From assembly GCA_963819175.1 (NCBI GenBank), contig CAWFVJ010000004.1, positions 62,001 to 126,000 on the forward strand: a stretch of 64,000 bases of DNA. Reading direction: 5' to 3'. The notes under the pieces were generated by a model. That model saw only the letters and a program-made list of their open reading frames with translations. It made no database searches and was not told the origin of the DNA. A program made the position numbers and the translations under genes. Shown piece after piece: positions 36,575 through 45,591 of this stretch. How positions within the stretch are numbered: the stretch's first letter is position 1; each line of letters starts with the position of its first letter. This DNA comes from CAWBRT01 sp963819175 (GTDB lineage Bacteria > Acidobacteriota > Terriglobia > Terriglobales > Acidobacteriaceae).

Positions 36575-37363
36575 ATGCGAAGGGTAGTTTACTTGATTGT
36601 TGCTGCTCTATTAATGGGTGCGGCGCCGTGGATACACGGTGAGGATGCAGAATGGAAGGCAGACATCCAGAAGAAGCTGGACTCGCAGTTGGTCCTGACG
36701 AAACTGACAGCGGATAAAAGCGATATTGCCACCGCCGGCAGCATTTTGGTTTTGCAGAAGAATGGCTTTCAGATGTGTACCATCGCCGTTCCTCCGCAGA
36801 CGAGCAACTATAAGGATGGTAATATCTCGACGAATTTCGGCAACACCATGAGTTGGGTGGCAAGGCTGCCAACCGGCACGAGGCCTGACACGGTTCCAAA
36901 GCGTAGGTTTAGGGCTGGAGAAAAATTCTGGGTAACCGGCTTTGAAGTCCAGGACGACGGCGTCGTTTTCCAGTTCTATAGTGATCCGTATGCGGATGTT
37001 CGCTATTGGGGCAAACTGAAAATTGGATTTCCCAAAAAGTCCATTCCCACAGCCGATGGCCTTTTGAAGACCGTCGCTGAAGTTGTAACGGTCCAGCCCA
37101 ACGACGCCGCGGAAGAAGATGCGTCGCAAAAGGAACCGGAACCGGCGCAAGAGCAGGCGTTGGCGCCAGTTGCTCCGCCTCCGCCGCCGGCCGACACACC
37201 CCCCGCACCACCAAAGACGATTTCAGTGGGCCAGACGAAGGACGAGGTTATAGCGATCTTCGGGCAGCCGCAGAAGGTGGTCAAACTGCAAACCAAAGAG
37301 ATGCTGTACTATCCGGATATGAAGGTGACATTGGTCAAAGCAAAAGTTACCAATGTCGAATAG
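36575..37363 (+). CDS. Exported protein with proline-rich linker and BamE/SmpA-like C-terminal module
   Basis: 262 residues. Signal peptide VVYLIVAALLMGAAPWIHG, then a beta-rich body (SDIATAGSILVLQKNGFQMC, GEKFWVTGFEVQDDGVVFQF), a Pro/Ala linker (VAPPPPPADTPPAPP), and a C-terminal 55 residues: PKTISVGQTKDEVIAIFGQP, QKVVKLQTKEMLYYPDMKV, KVTNVE. That last block is repeated in the next gene (see 37430-39446). It resembles the outer-membrane SmpA/BamE pattern (GxTxxEVxxxxGxP). Start from AGAGAGG at 36565. Role unknown, likely envelope. Confidence 0.75.
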   Translation: MRRVVYLIVAALLMGAAPWIHGEDAEWKADIQKKLDSQLVLTKLTADKSDIATAGSILVLQKNGFQMCTIAVPPQTSNYKDGNISTNFGNTMSWVARLPTGTRPDTVPKRRFRAGEKFWVTGFEVQDDGVVFQFYSDPYADVRYWGKLKIGFPKKSIPTADGLLKTVAEVVTVQPNDAAEEDASQKEPEPAQEQALAPVAPPPPPADTPPAPPKTISVGQTKDEVIAIFGQPQKVVKLQTKEMLYYPDMKVTLVKAKVTNVE

Positions 37364-37429
37364 CTGAGGGATGGTTAGCGCCGGATAGATCAAGAATCGA
37401 AACCGGCGAAGAGAAAAAAGGAGAAAGTC

Positions 37430-39446
37430 ATGCACGCGTCGCGCACTCAGAAGGGAAGTTGGGCTCGCTTTACAGCGCAGATATTCATCATACTGTGCTC
37501 GCTCGTATGGTTAGCCCAAGCGGATAATAAGAAGCCGGCAAGCTCGGCTCCCAGGGCAGCCCCTGCTAAAGCTGCACCATCCAGGCCCGCGGCAACCCGT
37601 CCCGCTCCCGCGAGCAGACCGACAACGTCCAGGCCTGCTGCCAACAAGCCGACAACGTCCAGGCCTGCCCCCACTGCGAACAAGCCGACAACAACAACGT
37701 CCAAACCGACGACCACAACGTCCAAGCCTACGACAACAACGACTAAGCCGACGACAACAACTAGTCCCCGGGCCGACCACGACTGAGCCACCACGACCAG
37801 GGCCGACCACGGACTAGCCACCCGACGGGCCGACCACGGCGAGCCACCACCACGACGGCCGACTACCGGCGGAGCCACGACCACGCACGGACCGACCACC
37901 GGCGGAGCCGACCACCACCACGCACGGGCCGACCACCGGCGGAGCCACTACCACGCACGGGCCGACGACCACGACTGGTCACCCGACTACGACCACGACT
38001 GGTCACCCGACTACGACCACGACTGGAAGAACACCGGGCGCGAACACGGCTCACCCCACCACGCATACGACCAATGCGAGCGTTTCGGGAGGAAGGCCTG
38101 TTCCCAAGGGTAGCCAGCAGACTCATTTGCAGAACGGCAGCGCGGTACAACGGCGCCCCAATGGCAGAGTCAGCGATGTGCATGATGCCAAGCGCGGTAT
38201 GGATGTTCACCGCAATCTGAACGGGAGCCGGCGCGTTTCGGTCGAGCGCCCGGACCACTCCAGAGTCGTTGCCGAGCGAGGACGTCCGGGGTATGTTCAG
38301 CGCCCCTACTCGTACCATGGGCACGATTTCGCGCGACGCACCTACTACCACAACGGGCGTGCGTATGACCGTTACTATCGCGGCTACAGCTACCATGGCG
38401 TCTATATGAATGTGTATGCTCCCGCACGCTATTACCCGTTGGGATTTTATGGCTGGGCGTATAACCCGTGGTACTCGCCGGTGGCCTATGGCTGGGGCTG
38501 GGGTGCCAGTCCCTGGTACGGCTATTACGGCTACTACTTCACGCCCTACCCCACGTATGCGAGCCCTGCGTTTTGGTTGACGGACTATTTGATCGCAGCT
38601 AGTTTGACGTCTGCATACGAGGCCCGCCAAGAGGCAAGGGCGGAGAGGGCTGCTGCCGCCGCTGAAGGAGCTGCGCCGCTGACGCCTGACGTGAAGCAGA
38701 TGATCGCCGACGAGGTGAAGGCGCAGATTGCTCTGACCAACGACGAGGCGAAGCAGGTTGCCGCGAAGCAGGAAGTCGATCCAGCGTCCAGCAGCATTGC
38801 CAGGTTGCTGGCGGATAACAGGCCTCACGTGTTCGTTGCCGCTAGCTCGCTGGATGTGGTCGACTCTTCCGGAGCAGAGTGCGCCCTCAGCGATGGTGAT
38901 GTGTTGAAACTGGTAGCGCCGCCGGGGCCCTCTGCCACGGATGCGAATCTGATGGTGTTGTCGAGCAAGGGCGGTCTGGAGTGCCGGAAGTCTGCCGTGG
39001 TCACGGTCGCTTTGGCCGATTTGCAGGATATGCAAAACCATCTGCGGGAGACGATTGATCTGGGCCTGCAGGAGCTTCAGGAGAAGCAGGGCAAGGGCGG
39101 GTTGCCAGCGGCTCCGCCGTCTGCCAAGGGCGCACCGATCAATACGGACTTTGCGCAGAATGCTCCACCGCCGGAAGCCAATGGCATTGCCGCGATCAAC
39201 CAAGAGCTAAAGGACGCCGACCTGGCGGAAAAGGAAGTAGTTAGCCAGGCGCAACTGGAACCTGGAGCAGCTCCGCCAATTACGGCTGCTGCCCCAAAGA
39301 CCATCTCGAAGGGACAGACCGACGACGAAGTGAGATCTATACTTGGGCCGCCTGAAACGGTGGTGGATCTTGGCCGCAAGAAGATCTACAAGTACAAAAA
39401 CCTGAAGGTCAGCTTCAAAGATGGCAAAGTCTCCGATGTGGAGTAA
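37430..39446 (+). CDS. Large Thr/Pro-rich exported protein with BamE/SmpA-like C-terminal module (frameshifted in repeat)
   Basis: Signal sequence (FTAQIFIILCSLVWLAQA), then a long low-complexity Thr/Pro/Lys section encoded by ACN-rich tandem repeats (about 37590-38040), where the frame breaks between 37760 and 37880. It continues as a Tyr/Gly/Trp-rich block (YYRGYSYHGVYMNVYAP, GWGWGASPWYGYYGYYF), a helical Ala-rich region, a beta segment (LDVVDSSGAECALSDGDVL), and a last 55 residues PKTISKGQTDDEVRSILGPP ... VSFKDGKVSDVE. These last 55 align with the previous gene's C-terminus. Reading it as one gene is inferred. 66 bases after the 36575 gene. Confidence 0.7.
37590..38040 (+). repeat. ACC/ACG/ACA-rich coding repeats
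   Basis: Tandem short repeats of Thr/Pro/Lys codons, plus a repeated ACCACGACTGGTCACCCGAC unit near 37968-38010. Probably the source of frame breaks by slippage or miscalling. Confidence 0.6.
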
Positions 39447-39517
39447 TGTCACCACTTGAATGGTCTTGATCGTTCGGTCCCGGTCTGGATTAGCTTCCAG
39501 ACCGGGACAAATTAGTG

Positions 39518-39716
39518 TCGTGTCCCACAAATTCGCGCAATAATTTGTTGAAGCGTCATTCTGAGTGAGCGCCGAGCGCCTGTGGCCGGAGCAGCCAAAC
39601 TGCGTACCCGACGTTGCGGTCGACAAGCAAGAAGCTATTCAGGCAGCGAGCGAAGAATCTATGTATTGCGGCGCGGGAAAAAATGCATAGATCCTTCGCT
39701 TCGCTCAGGATGACAT
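39518..39716 (-). repeat. Long intergenic repeat, full reverse copy
   Basis: Reverse complement aligns with 21051-21238 over its whole length, including CACAAATTCGCGCAATAATT and the inner AAGAATCTATGTATT / GCATAGATCCTTCGC pairing. The TGTCATCCTGAGCGAAGCGA end is better conserved than in the first copy. Confidence 0.78.
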
Positions 39717-39786
39717 CCTGAAACTTATTCAGCGAACTTCCGGGACAGCGCACTAGTACAACCAAGAGAAATTTTATTTTTTGAAA

Positions 39787-39814
39787 CCCTGCTGAAAAGC
39801 AGGGCTTTGTTTTT
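39787..39814 (+). terminator. Terminator-like hairpin
   Basis: CCCTGCT (39787-39793), loop GAAA, AGCAGGG (39798-39804), then a T-rich tail GCTTTGTTTTT. Same CTGCTGAAAAGC core as the one at 31842-31869, and 340 bases from any upstream stop. Confidence 0.6.
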
Positions 39815-40032
39815 CCCTGACAAACTTCAATCTCAGCTTACCGCGGAAGTGGGACAACCGGCGGGAAGTGGCACTCTCGGGCTACGCGCGTGACCCCGGA
39901 TATGCATCCGGCCCGAATCTTGCCTGATACTGCTTCCTTGCTGGACTCGGCAGGCAGGCAGCACGTATTCTAATGCTTCCCAGTAGTTCCACGACTTTCG
40001 ATACCTCGTGCAACCTGCAATAGGCGCGGAGA

Positions 40033-41736
40033 ATGGAGTGGAGTGTCGCTATGTGTCAGATAACAGAACAGAACCTGCGAGAGGGCTCGGGAGCAGAGAT
40101 GCTCAGCGCAACCCACCGTAAATCGCGGTTGGTTCACATTCTCCGGTCAAACTACCTCCTGTTCGCTGTTCTGGCCATTGCCGCCGCCTGTATTGCGCAC
40201 AGAATCTCGCTCGGCGAATTTCATCTCAACTTCGACGAGAGCTTGCATGCCATGAGCGGGTATTTCTTTCTGGACTTTGCCCGCGACCTCCCGCTCTCGC
40301 ATCCGGTACGCTACGCTCAGCTCTACTATGCTCATTACCCTGCGCTCAGCGGGCTTATTCATTGGCCTCCGTTCTTCTATCTTTGCGAGGCGTTGAGCTT
40401 CCGGGTTTTCGGCCCCTCGGTGGAAAGCGCACGCTTCACGGTTCTTTGCTTTTCGCTTCTCGGAATTTCTTTCTGGTTCGGCTTGGTGAAGAAGTTTCTG
40501 GGCCAATGGCCCGCAGCCTTCTCGGTTCTGATGGGTTCACTCGTGCCGTCGATGTTGTTATACGAGAAATCGGTGATGTTGGAAGTTCCAGCCTTGGCGA
40601 TCTCCTCGGTCGTCATTTACTACTGGGTCCGATATTGCCAAGACGAGAGCGTGCGGGATCTCTACATCGTTGCTGTCTTCATGGCGTTGTCTGCTCTCCT
40701 CAAGTACACGACGGTTTGCCTTGTGCCGTTTTGCCTGCTTACGGCGCTCGCACTGAGGAAATGGCGCCTGGTGCTGCGCTGGCACATATTGTTCGCCGCC
40801 GTGCTCGTCGCATGCGCAATCGGTTATTACTACTACCTGCTGTATACGCTGCACTGGGCAAGCATAATATTTTATGCGCATGTGGGGCATAGCAACGTCC
40901 TCGCTGGATTTTCCTATTACCTGATTGTCGCGCGGGAGCAGTTGGGTTGGCCGTTGTTTTTGTTGTCGATCGCAGGCATGCTCAGCTCGTACTGGTGGGA
41001 CAAGAGTGACGGTTCCAAAGTCATGTTCAGCTGGATCGTCGCCTGCTATTTAACTTTTTCATTGTTGTCGTGGAAGGAGGGACGCCACGTGCTCTTCTGG
41101 GTGCCGGCGTTCTTTTACTTCTCCGGCGGATTCCTTCTGAGCGACCGCTGGCCCAAGCCGATGCGATTGGCGGGGCGGTCGGCCGCCATTCTCCTCACTT
41201 GCTGGGTCGTACTGGCCGGTTGGACGTATCAGCGTCCGTATGTGCAGGGATATGCCGAGGTCGCGCAGAAGATCGCTTCCGTCAGTGATCGCGGTGTAAT
41301 CCTGTACGATGCAAACGTTCCCGGCACTTTCACCTTCTTCCTCCACCAGCACGATCCCCAAAGGCATTTTGTCGTACTACGCAAGCTGCTGTACGTCTCC
41401 CGCACAAAAGAAGAGGGTGGCAGTGTTGAACTGCTCCATACCCGCGAGGAGGTACTTGCGAGCCTGAAGCATTATGGTGTCCGCTACATCATTGTCTCGG
41501 AAGATTCGGAGCCGGAGGTTCCGATCCAGCAGACGCTGCGCGAGTTGCTAACCGGGCCGGCGTTTCGACTGATTGCCCGAGTCCCCATCCAGAGCAACGA
41601 CAAGAACTGGCGCGACACTGTGGCAGTGTACGAAAATACCGCGCTTCAGATTCCGCAGGATCAACAGCTCAAAATTCCGATGTACACCCTGCCCTACGAC
41701 ATCGTTGTACCGTTGAACGACCTGAATGCCTGGTAG
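40033..41736 (+). CDS. GT39-family membrane glycosyltransferase (ArnT/PMT-like)
   Basis: 567 residues, polytopic. The acidic catalytic motif is in the first periplasmic loop (HLNFDESLHAMSGYFF), after the first transmembrane helix (YLLFAVLAIAAACIA). At least nine more hydrophobic segments follow, then a soluble C-terminal domain of about 180 residues. It would transfer a sugar from a lipid-phosphate carrier to an acceptor outside the membrane. The ATG at 40051 (MCQITEQN) may be the true start, because GGAGTGGAG lies 9 bases before it. Neighbours give no operon partner; acceptor unknown. Confidence 0.8.
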   Translation: MEWSVAMCQITEQNLREGSGAEMLSATHRKSRLVHILRSNYLLFAVLAIAAACIAHRISLGEFHLNFDESLHAMSGYFFLDFARDLPLSHPVRYAQLYYAHYPALSGLIHWPPFFYLCEALSFRVFGPSVESARFTVLCFSLLGISFWFGLVKKFLGQWPAAFSVLMGSLVPSMLLYEKSVMLEVPALAISSVVIYYWVRYCQDESVRDLYIVAVFMALSALLKYTTVCLVPFCLLTALALRKWRLVLRWHILFAAVLVACAIGYYYYLLYTLHWASIIFYAHVGHSNVLAGFSYYLIVAREQLGWPLFLLSIAGMLSSYWWDKSDGSKVMFSWIVACYLTFSLLSWKEGRHVLFWVPAFFYFSGGFLLSDRWPKPMRLAGRSAAILLTCWVVLAGWTYQRPYVQGYAEVAQKIASVSDRGVILYDANVPGTFTFFLHQHDPQRHFVVLRKLLYVSRTKEEGGSVELLHTREEVLASLKHYGVRYIIVSEDSEPEVPIQQTLRELLTGPAFRLIARVPIQSNDKNWRDTVAVYENTALQIPQDQQLKIPMYTLPYDIVVPLNDLNAW

Positions 41737-42041
41737 CACCTGTGGCGGGCGAGCCCGAGGCGCACCACGTTCGGGCCAGGTCCGCACGTAGTTTGAACAT
41801 CGCTCCTATAAAATCCTGCGATTCACTTTCCATAAATTTTGGCGGCACCGGCAGGCCGCTAACTTTCTGCTCGCCAGATGGCTCCGAGTGGAAGATAATT
41901 TTCTGCAAGCAACGTATTCAGCCTTTTCATGGTCTTCTGCCGGCGCGGGAAAGGACCGGGAATCGCTCGCGTTGACGGGCCGACCTCGGGGGGCAATTCC
42001 GCCGCCGGGCAAATTAAAGGATCTTATGAGGAGGCAGGGCA
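41737..42041. other. Gap between GT39 and MHS transporter
   Basis: 305 bases; a GAGGAGG ribosome site ends it. No repeat family member, gene or terminator recognised. Confidence 0.4.
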
Positions 42042-43394
42042 ATGTTGGAGCAGTCGCAGCAGCGTGAGCCGTATCTGCAGGTGGACACGCGTACCTTGGG
42101 AATTCTCGCTTTTTCGGCGACGGCGGGAGTGTTGGTCGAGTTCTACGACTTTTTTATCTATGGATATGCCGCGGCCAGCGCATTTCCACATCTGTTCTTT
42201 CCCAATCTGTCGCCCACCGTGGCCCTGGTGTTCTCGTACCTGGCCTTTGGGGCCGGGTTTCCTGCCCGTATTCTCGGGGCATTTATTTTCGGCCACTATG
42301 GCGACCGTTCGGGCCGTAAGTTTGCCTTCCTTATCAACATCATAATCGTGGGTGCCGCCACCTGCCTGGTGGGCCTCCTGCCAGGCTATGCAACGCTGGG
42401 CGTCGCGGCCCCTCTGCTGCTGTTGCTCCTGCGTGTTATCCAGGGCATAGGGCTGGGTGGCGAGTTTGGCGGCGCGTCGTCGCTGCTCGCGGAATTCGGC
42501 TCGCACCGCAAGCACCGGGCCTTCTGGATGTCGCTCGCTAACATGGGCATTCCGCTGGGCGCCATCGCTGCCAGCGCCGTGATGTTCATGCTGAGCAAGA
42601 GCTTCAAGACGGGCGGCTGGCGCGTGGCCATGCTGCTCTCGCTGGTGATTGTGCTCCCGGCGCTGCTGGCGCGCTACAAGCTTGCCGACTCTCCCTTGTT
42701 CGAGCGGCTCAAGCAAAAGGACCAGCTCGCCAAGATGCCGAGCTTCTCGGTTTTCAAGAAATACTCCCGGCCTATCTTCCTTCTTGCCCTGGTATCGGCC
42801 TTCCAGCAGATGGACGGATATGTGAGTGGAACCTACATCATCACTTTCCATCACCTGGCCGGCATCCCCTTGGCCACCACGGCCATTATCATGATGTCCA
42901 GCCGCATCGGTGACATTGGGGGCGTGGGGCTCTCCGGGCCGCTGGCCGACCTGCTCAAGCGCCGCAAAGTCGCTTACCTGGCCATTGCCGCCACGTTCCT
43001 CATTTCGTATCCGCTGGTGCAGGCGATTTTGGCCAAGAACATTTTCATGTGCATCGTCACCCAGCTGCTGATCACCTTCTTCGGCGTTGGGATATTGCAC
43101 GGACTGGCTCCCATCCTGACGGCGGAGAGCTTCCCGACGAAGTTCAGATACTCGGGCACGGGCATCTCGTATAGCATCTCGGCCGTTATGGGCGGCATGA
43201 TTGCGCCGCCGCTTTTAGCGGGATTGATCGGTCAGGATGCCATGCACAATTGGCACTGGGTGCTCATTGTCTATGGCATCTATGCCGTGATCGCAATGGT
43301 GGCGTTGGTGTTCATTCGGGAGACGCGGGATCTCAGCCTGGAGGAACTCGATCACGAAGAGGACTCACGCGCCGTGGAGAAAGCGAAGGCGTAG
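42042..43394 (+). CDS. MFS transporter, metabolite:H+ symporter (MHS) family
   Basis: 450 residues, twelve predicted helices. MHS signatures: VEFYDFFIYGYAA at the start of helix 1, motif A GHYGDRSGRKFAF between helices 2 and 3, RVIQGIGLGGEFGGASSLLAE, and the FPTKFRYSGTGISYS region in helix 10/11. Proton-driven uptake of an organic acid or osmolyte such as a carboxylate or betaine; substrate unknown. GAGGAGG precedes the start. Intact. Confidence 0.88.
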   Translation: MLEQSQQREPYLQVDTRTLGILAFSATAGVLVEFYDFFIYGYAAASAFPHLFFPNLSPTVALVFSYLAFGAGFPARILGAFIFGHYGDRSGRKFAFLINIIIVGAATCLVGLLPGYATLGVAAPLLLLLLRVIQGIGLGGEFGGASSLLAEFGSHRKHRAFWMSLANMGIPLGAIAASAVMFMLSKSFKTGGWRVAMLLSLVIVLPALLARYKLADSPLFERLKQKDQLAKMPSFSVFKKYSRPIFLLALVSAFQQMDGYVSGTYIITFHHLAGIPLATTAIIMMSSRIGDIGGVGLSGPLADLLKRRKVAYLAIAATFLISYPLVQAILAKNIFMCIVTQLLITFFGVGILHGLAPILTAESFPTKFRYSGTGISYSISAVMGGMIAPPLLAGLIGQDAMHNWHWVLIVYGIYAVIAMVALVFIRETRDLSLEELDHEEDSRAVEKAKA

Positions 43395-43476
43395 GGATTG
43401 GCCGGCGAATGCGAGGAGGATTGCACCATCACGCACAAATCCTCCATCCGCGCCGCTCAAGTCCACCCGCAGGAAA

Positions 43477-43520
43477 TACCCCAGAGTTAGCCAAAGGTGG
43501 GGCAGATACCTGGGGCACCA
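43477..43520 (+). repeat. REP-like hairpin, diverged
   Basis: ATACCCCAGAGTTAGCCAAA, then GGTGGGGCAGATACCTGGGGCACC. The stem is imperfect. Last family member seen; none was found from here to 64 kb. Confidence 0.55.
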
Positions 43521-43556
43521 GCGCGCTAATGATGACATCTTTGAGAGTTCTGGTAT

Positions 43557-44438
43557 TCACCAATTGGGGGAACGCCATCCTAGCCGGAGGTCGAGATCAG
43601 GTATTCCTCGAAGTCGAGTCCCGCCACGCGGACGTAGTCCGGGCGAACCTCCAGCAGGTTCACCAGCGGGACGTGATTGCCCGGAACGCCAAAGTGGGCG
43701 AGAACCAGTTCGACTGGAATCGCGCCTTCCACGGCTGCGACCTTCACCACGTGCTGCCCCGTCGATCCTGCTTGCGCGAGGCGGTCCGTAAATCCGTGCT
43801 TGAGCTTCAGACCCTGTGGAGAGAAGGAAGTCCAGGACGAGGCGGGCTGCCCGAAAGCCCGCCAGTTCACCGTGGCGGTCTTTAGTATCTTCGGGACCCA
43901 GAGCAAGCCAATCGGTCAGCAGCCGATAGGTGAAACCCCACAGCGGCATGCCGTCCACATCAATTGCGGGAAACAACATTTCACCCGGACGATGCGGCAC
44001 CGGGCGCAGGCAGTGCTGAGCGGGGTCGCACAGCAGGCTGCGCGGAATCCATACGGCTGCCGCCGCTTCGCGCGGATCGAGAACGGTGGGCAGCTTGGCC
44101 TTCACTCCAAAGACGAAGGGAGCGACGTGCAGGAATGGCCCGGTTCTGCGCCGCGCCACCACGATTGGCAACGCCGCCTCCATCTGCTCCCGGTCGAGGC
44201 GGATGCCGCACTCTTCCTCGAGTTCGCGGAGAGCCGTGTGCAGGGGATCGGCGTCCTGCGGATCGCGCCGGCCTCCGGGAAACGACCAGTGCCCGGACCA
44301 GGAATCTTCCTCCCTCTCCGAGCGCCGGATGAACAGAATGGATTCGTCTTGCCCGCGGGTGCGCACAATCGCGACTGCTGCTTCAGCTTCCGTAAAAATC
44401 ATCCTTCTGCCTTGGTCGAGAGTCCGCGTCAGTCCCAA
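43557..44438 (-). CDS. NUDIX hydrolase, CoA-pyrophosphatase-like, C-terminus uncertain
   Basis: NUDIX box GGRRDPQDADPLHTALRELEEECGI-type pattern is visible in two parts: FPGGRRDPQDADPLHTAL and RELEEECGI; an Asp replaces the usual first Glu, as in NudL/NUDT7 CoA hydrolases. Core runs to about residue 200. After RAARLVLDFLLS (near 43830) the frame turns into unlikely Arg/Gly-rich sequence, while another frame reads GLKLKHGFTDRLAQAG, VELVLAHFGVPGNHVPL and LDFEEYLISTSG, stopping at 43580. That second frame may be the true C-terminus or a separate small gene. Start 44438 (TTG) or ATG 44402. Confidence 0.7.
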   Translation of the reverse strand: MGLTRTLDQGRRMIFTEAEAAVAIVRTRGQDESILFIRRSEREEDSWSGHWSFPGGRRDPQDADPLHTALRELEEECGIRLDREQMEAALPIVVARRRTGPFLHVAPFVFGVKAKLPTVLDPREAAAAVWIPRSLLCDPAQHCLRPVPHRPGEMLFPAIDVDGMPLWGFTYRLLTDWLALGPEDTKDRHGELAGFRAARLVLDFLLSTGSEAQARIYGPPRASRIDGAARGEGRSRGRRDSSRTGSRPLWRSGQSRPAGEPAGGSPGLRPRGGTRLRGIPDLDLRLGWRSPNW

Positions 44439-44458
44439 CCGTCACTTTATCCCGTCGA

Positions 44459-45142
44459 TCAGCTTGCTGCCCGGTATTCATGGCGCAGAGTGCGCTTCAG
44501 CACCGGGTCGATCATCTCCAGTTCATAGGAATCCGCGTAGATCAGTTGCTTGCCGACCGTGTTGATGGTGCCGGAAAAGAAGACGCAATTATTCAGGTTC
44601 TCGATTCCCAGTTTTTTGAAGATTGGCTTCCACTCTTCCGGAGTCATCAAGGCCGCCAGCGTGGCTTCCTGGTAGAGCGAACGCTTGCCGTCCTTGGTTA
44701 CCCAGCATTTCAGTTGAATCTCGTCCCAGTGATCTTTCACTTCGTCGTAAAGCCAAACCTGTTGCGGAATCATATTCGGACAGGCTTGTTTCGATTTGGC
44801 GACGCTGAAGTTTTCCAGCAAGCGGTCGGTGTGGTCGCTGCCCACGGTCACGTAAGCGATGCCTGCCTGCCACAGAATCGCGTATTCGATTTCGCCGCTG
44901 GTCTCGGCGTTCTGCACTTGCAGATACCTGCCCGTGGTCAGGTTGTAGTTCGCCAGCGGATACAGCGTAGGGGTCGTTGTCGGCGCGGGCACCCCCACCT
45001 TCGCCAGCTCCTCGATGTGCTCGCGAACGTGTTGCTGATTGCGTGCCGCATAACCGCCGTTGAAGATGTTCCACACCACCATGCCGATTTTGTCTTTGCT
45101 GCCGTTCTTGTAAAGCACTTCCAACTCAAGTACGTTTCTCAT
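44459..45142 (-). CDS. DUF2848 family protein
   Basis: 227 residues, soluble. Matches DUF2848 (fumarylacetoacetase-fold-like) by HIEELAKVGVPAPTTTPTLY, SGEIEYAILW, the invariant VGSDHTDRLLENFSVAKSKQ, and YDEVKDHWDEIQLKCW. A strong GGAGGAGAGG lies before the ATG. It lies 20 bases upstream of the NUDIX gene on the same strand, so the two may be one unit. Members are found near catabolic genes; the reaction is not established. Confidence 0.82.
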   Translation of the reverse strand: MRNVLELEVLYKNGSKDKIGMVVWNIFNGGYAARNQQHVREHIEELAKVGVPAPTTTPTLYPLANYNLTTGRYLQVQNAETSGEIEYAILWQAGIAYVTVGSDHTDRLLENFSVAKSKQACPNMIPQQVWLYDEVKDHWDEIQLKCWVTKDGKRSLYQEATLAALMTPEEWKPIFKKLGIENLNNCVFFSGTINTVGKQLIYADSYELEMIDPVLKRTLRHEYRAAS

Positions 45143-45591
45143 CGAATCCTCTCCTCCCTAATGCTCTGGGTATTGCGGTAACAGGCTAGTGTAATGCGTC
45201 AAACGAATGGACTGTTATTTGAATGCGGCTTCTTGCCCTCTTCCGGATGTCATCCTGAGCGCAGCCGGGGTCCCCAGCGGCGGCCGATTTTGCCGTTGCT
45301 GGGGTGGAGGAGCGAAGGATCTATGTATTTTTCCTGTGCCGAAATACATAGATTCTTCGCCTCCGCTACGCTTCGTCTCAGAATGACATCCCCACTAAGT
45401 TATTCGACCTGTGACACACCACGCTTTGCCGATGGAGCCATTCCGTATCTTCCTGCAAAAACAATAAATGATCGCCGCTGAATAAAAAATGTGTTTTACA
45501 TCCTATTGTTCAGATCATCGGTCTGTGCCCCACTTCTGGAGAGCAAGCTGCCGAGACGTAACCGATCGGAAACTCATCGGAAACATGAGCA
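45143..45591. other. Gap between DUF2848 and ZIP transporter
   Basis: 449 bases, both flanking genes on the minus strand. Contains a long-repeat copy (45248-45389) and otherwise nothing recognised. Confidence 0.45.
45248..45389 (+). repeat. Long intergenic repeat, short variant
   Basis: Begins ATGTCATCCTGAGCGCAGCC and ends CTCAGAATGACATCC. The inner pair AGCGAAGGATCTATGTATTT / AAATACATAGATTCTTCGC is intact, but the TGGCTGCTCCGGCC segment of the full copies is absent. Confidence 0.7.

Larger units (their letters stand above)
39447..40032. other. Gap before the GT39 glycosyltransferase
   Basis: 586 bases: a full reverse copy of the long repeat (39518-39716), then a terminator-like hairpin (39787-39814), then about 215 bases with nothing recognised except the leader of the next gene. 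Confidence 0.45.

Noticed and set aside
37863..39203. 446-codon minus-strand frame, Arg/Gly-rich
   Set aside because: Antisense of the Thr/Pro-rich exported protein; low-complexity shadow.
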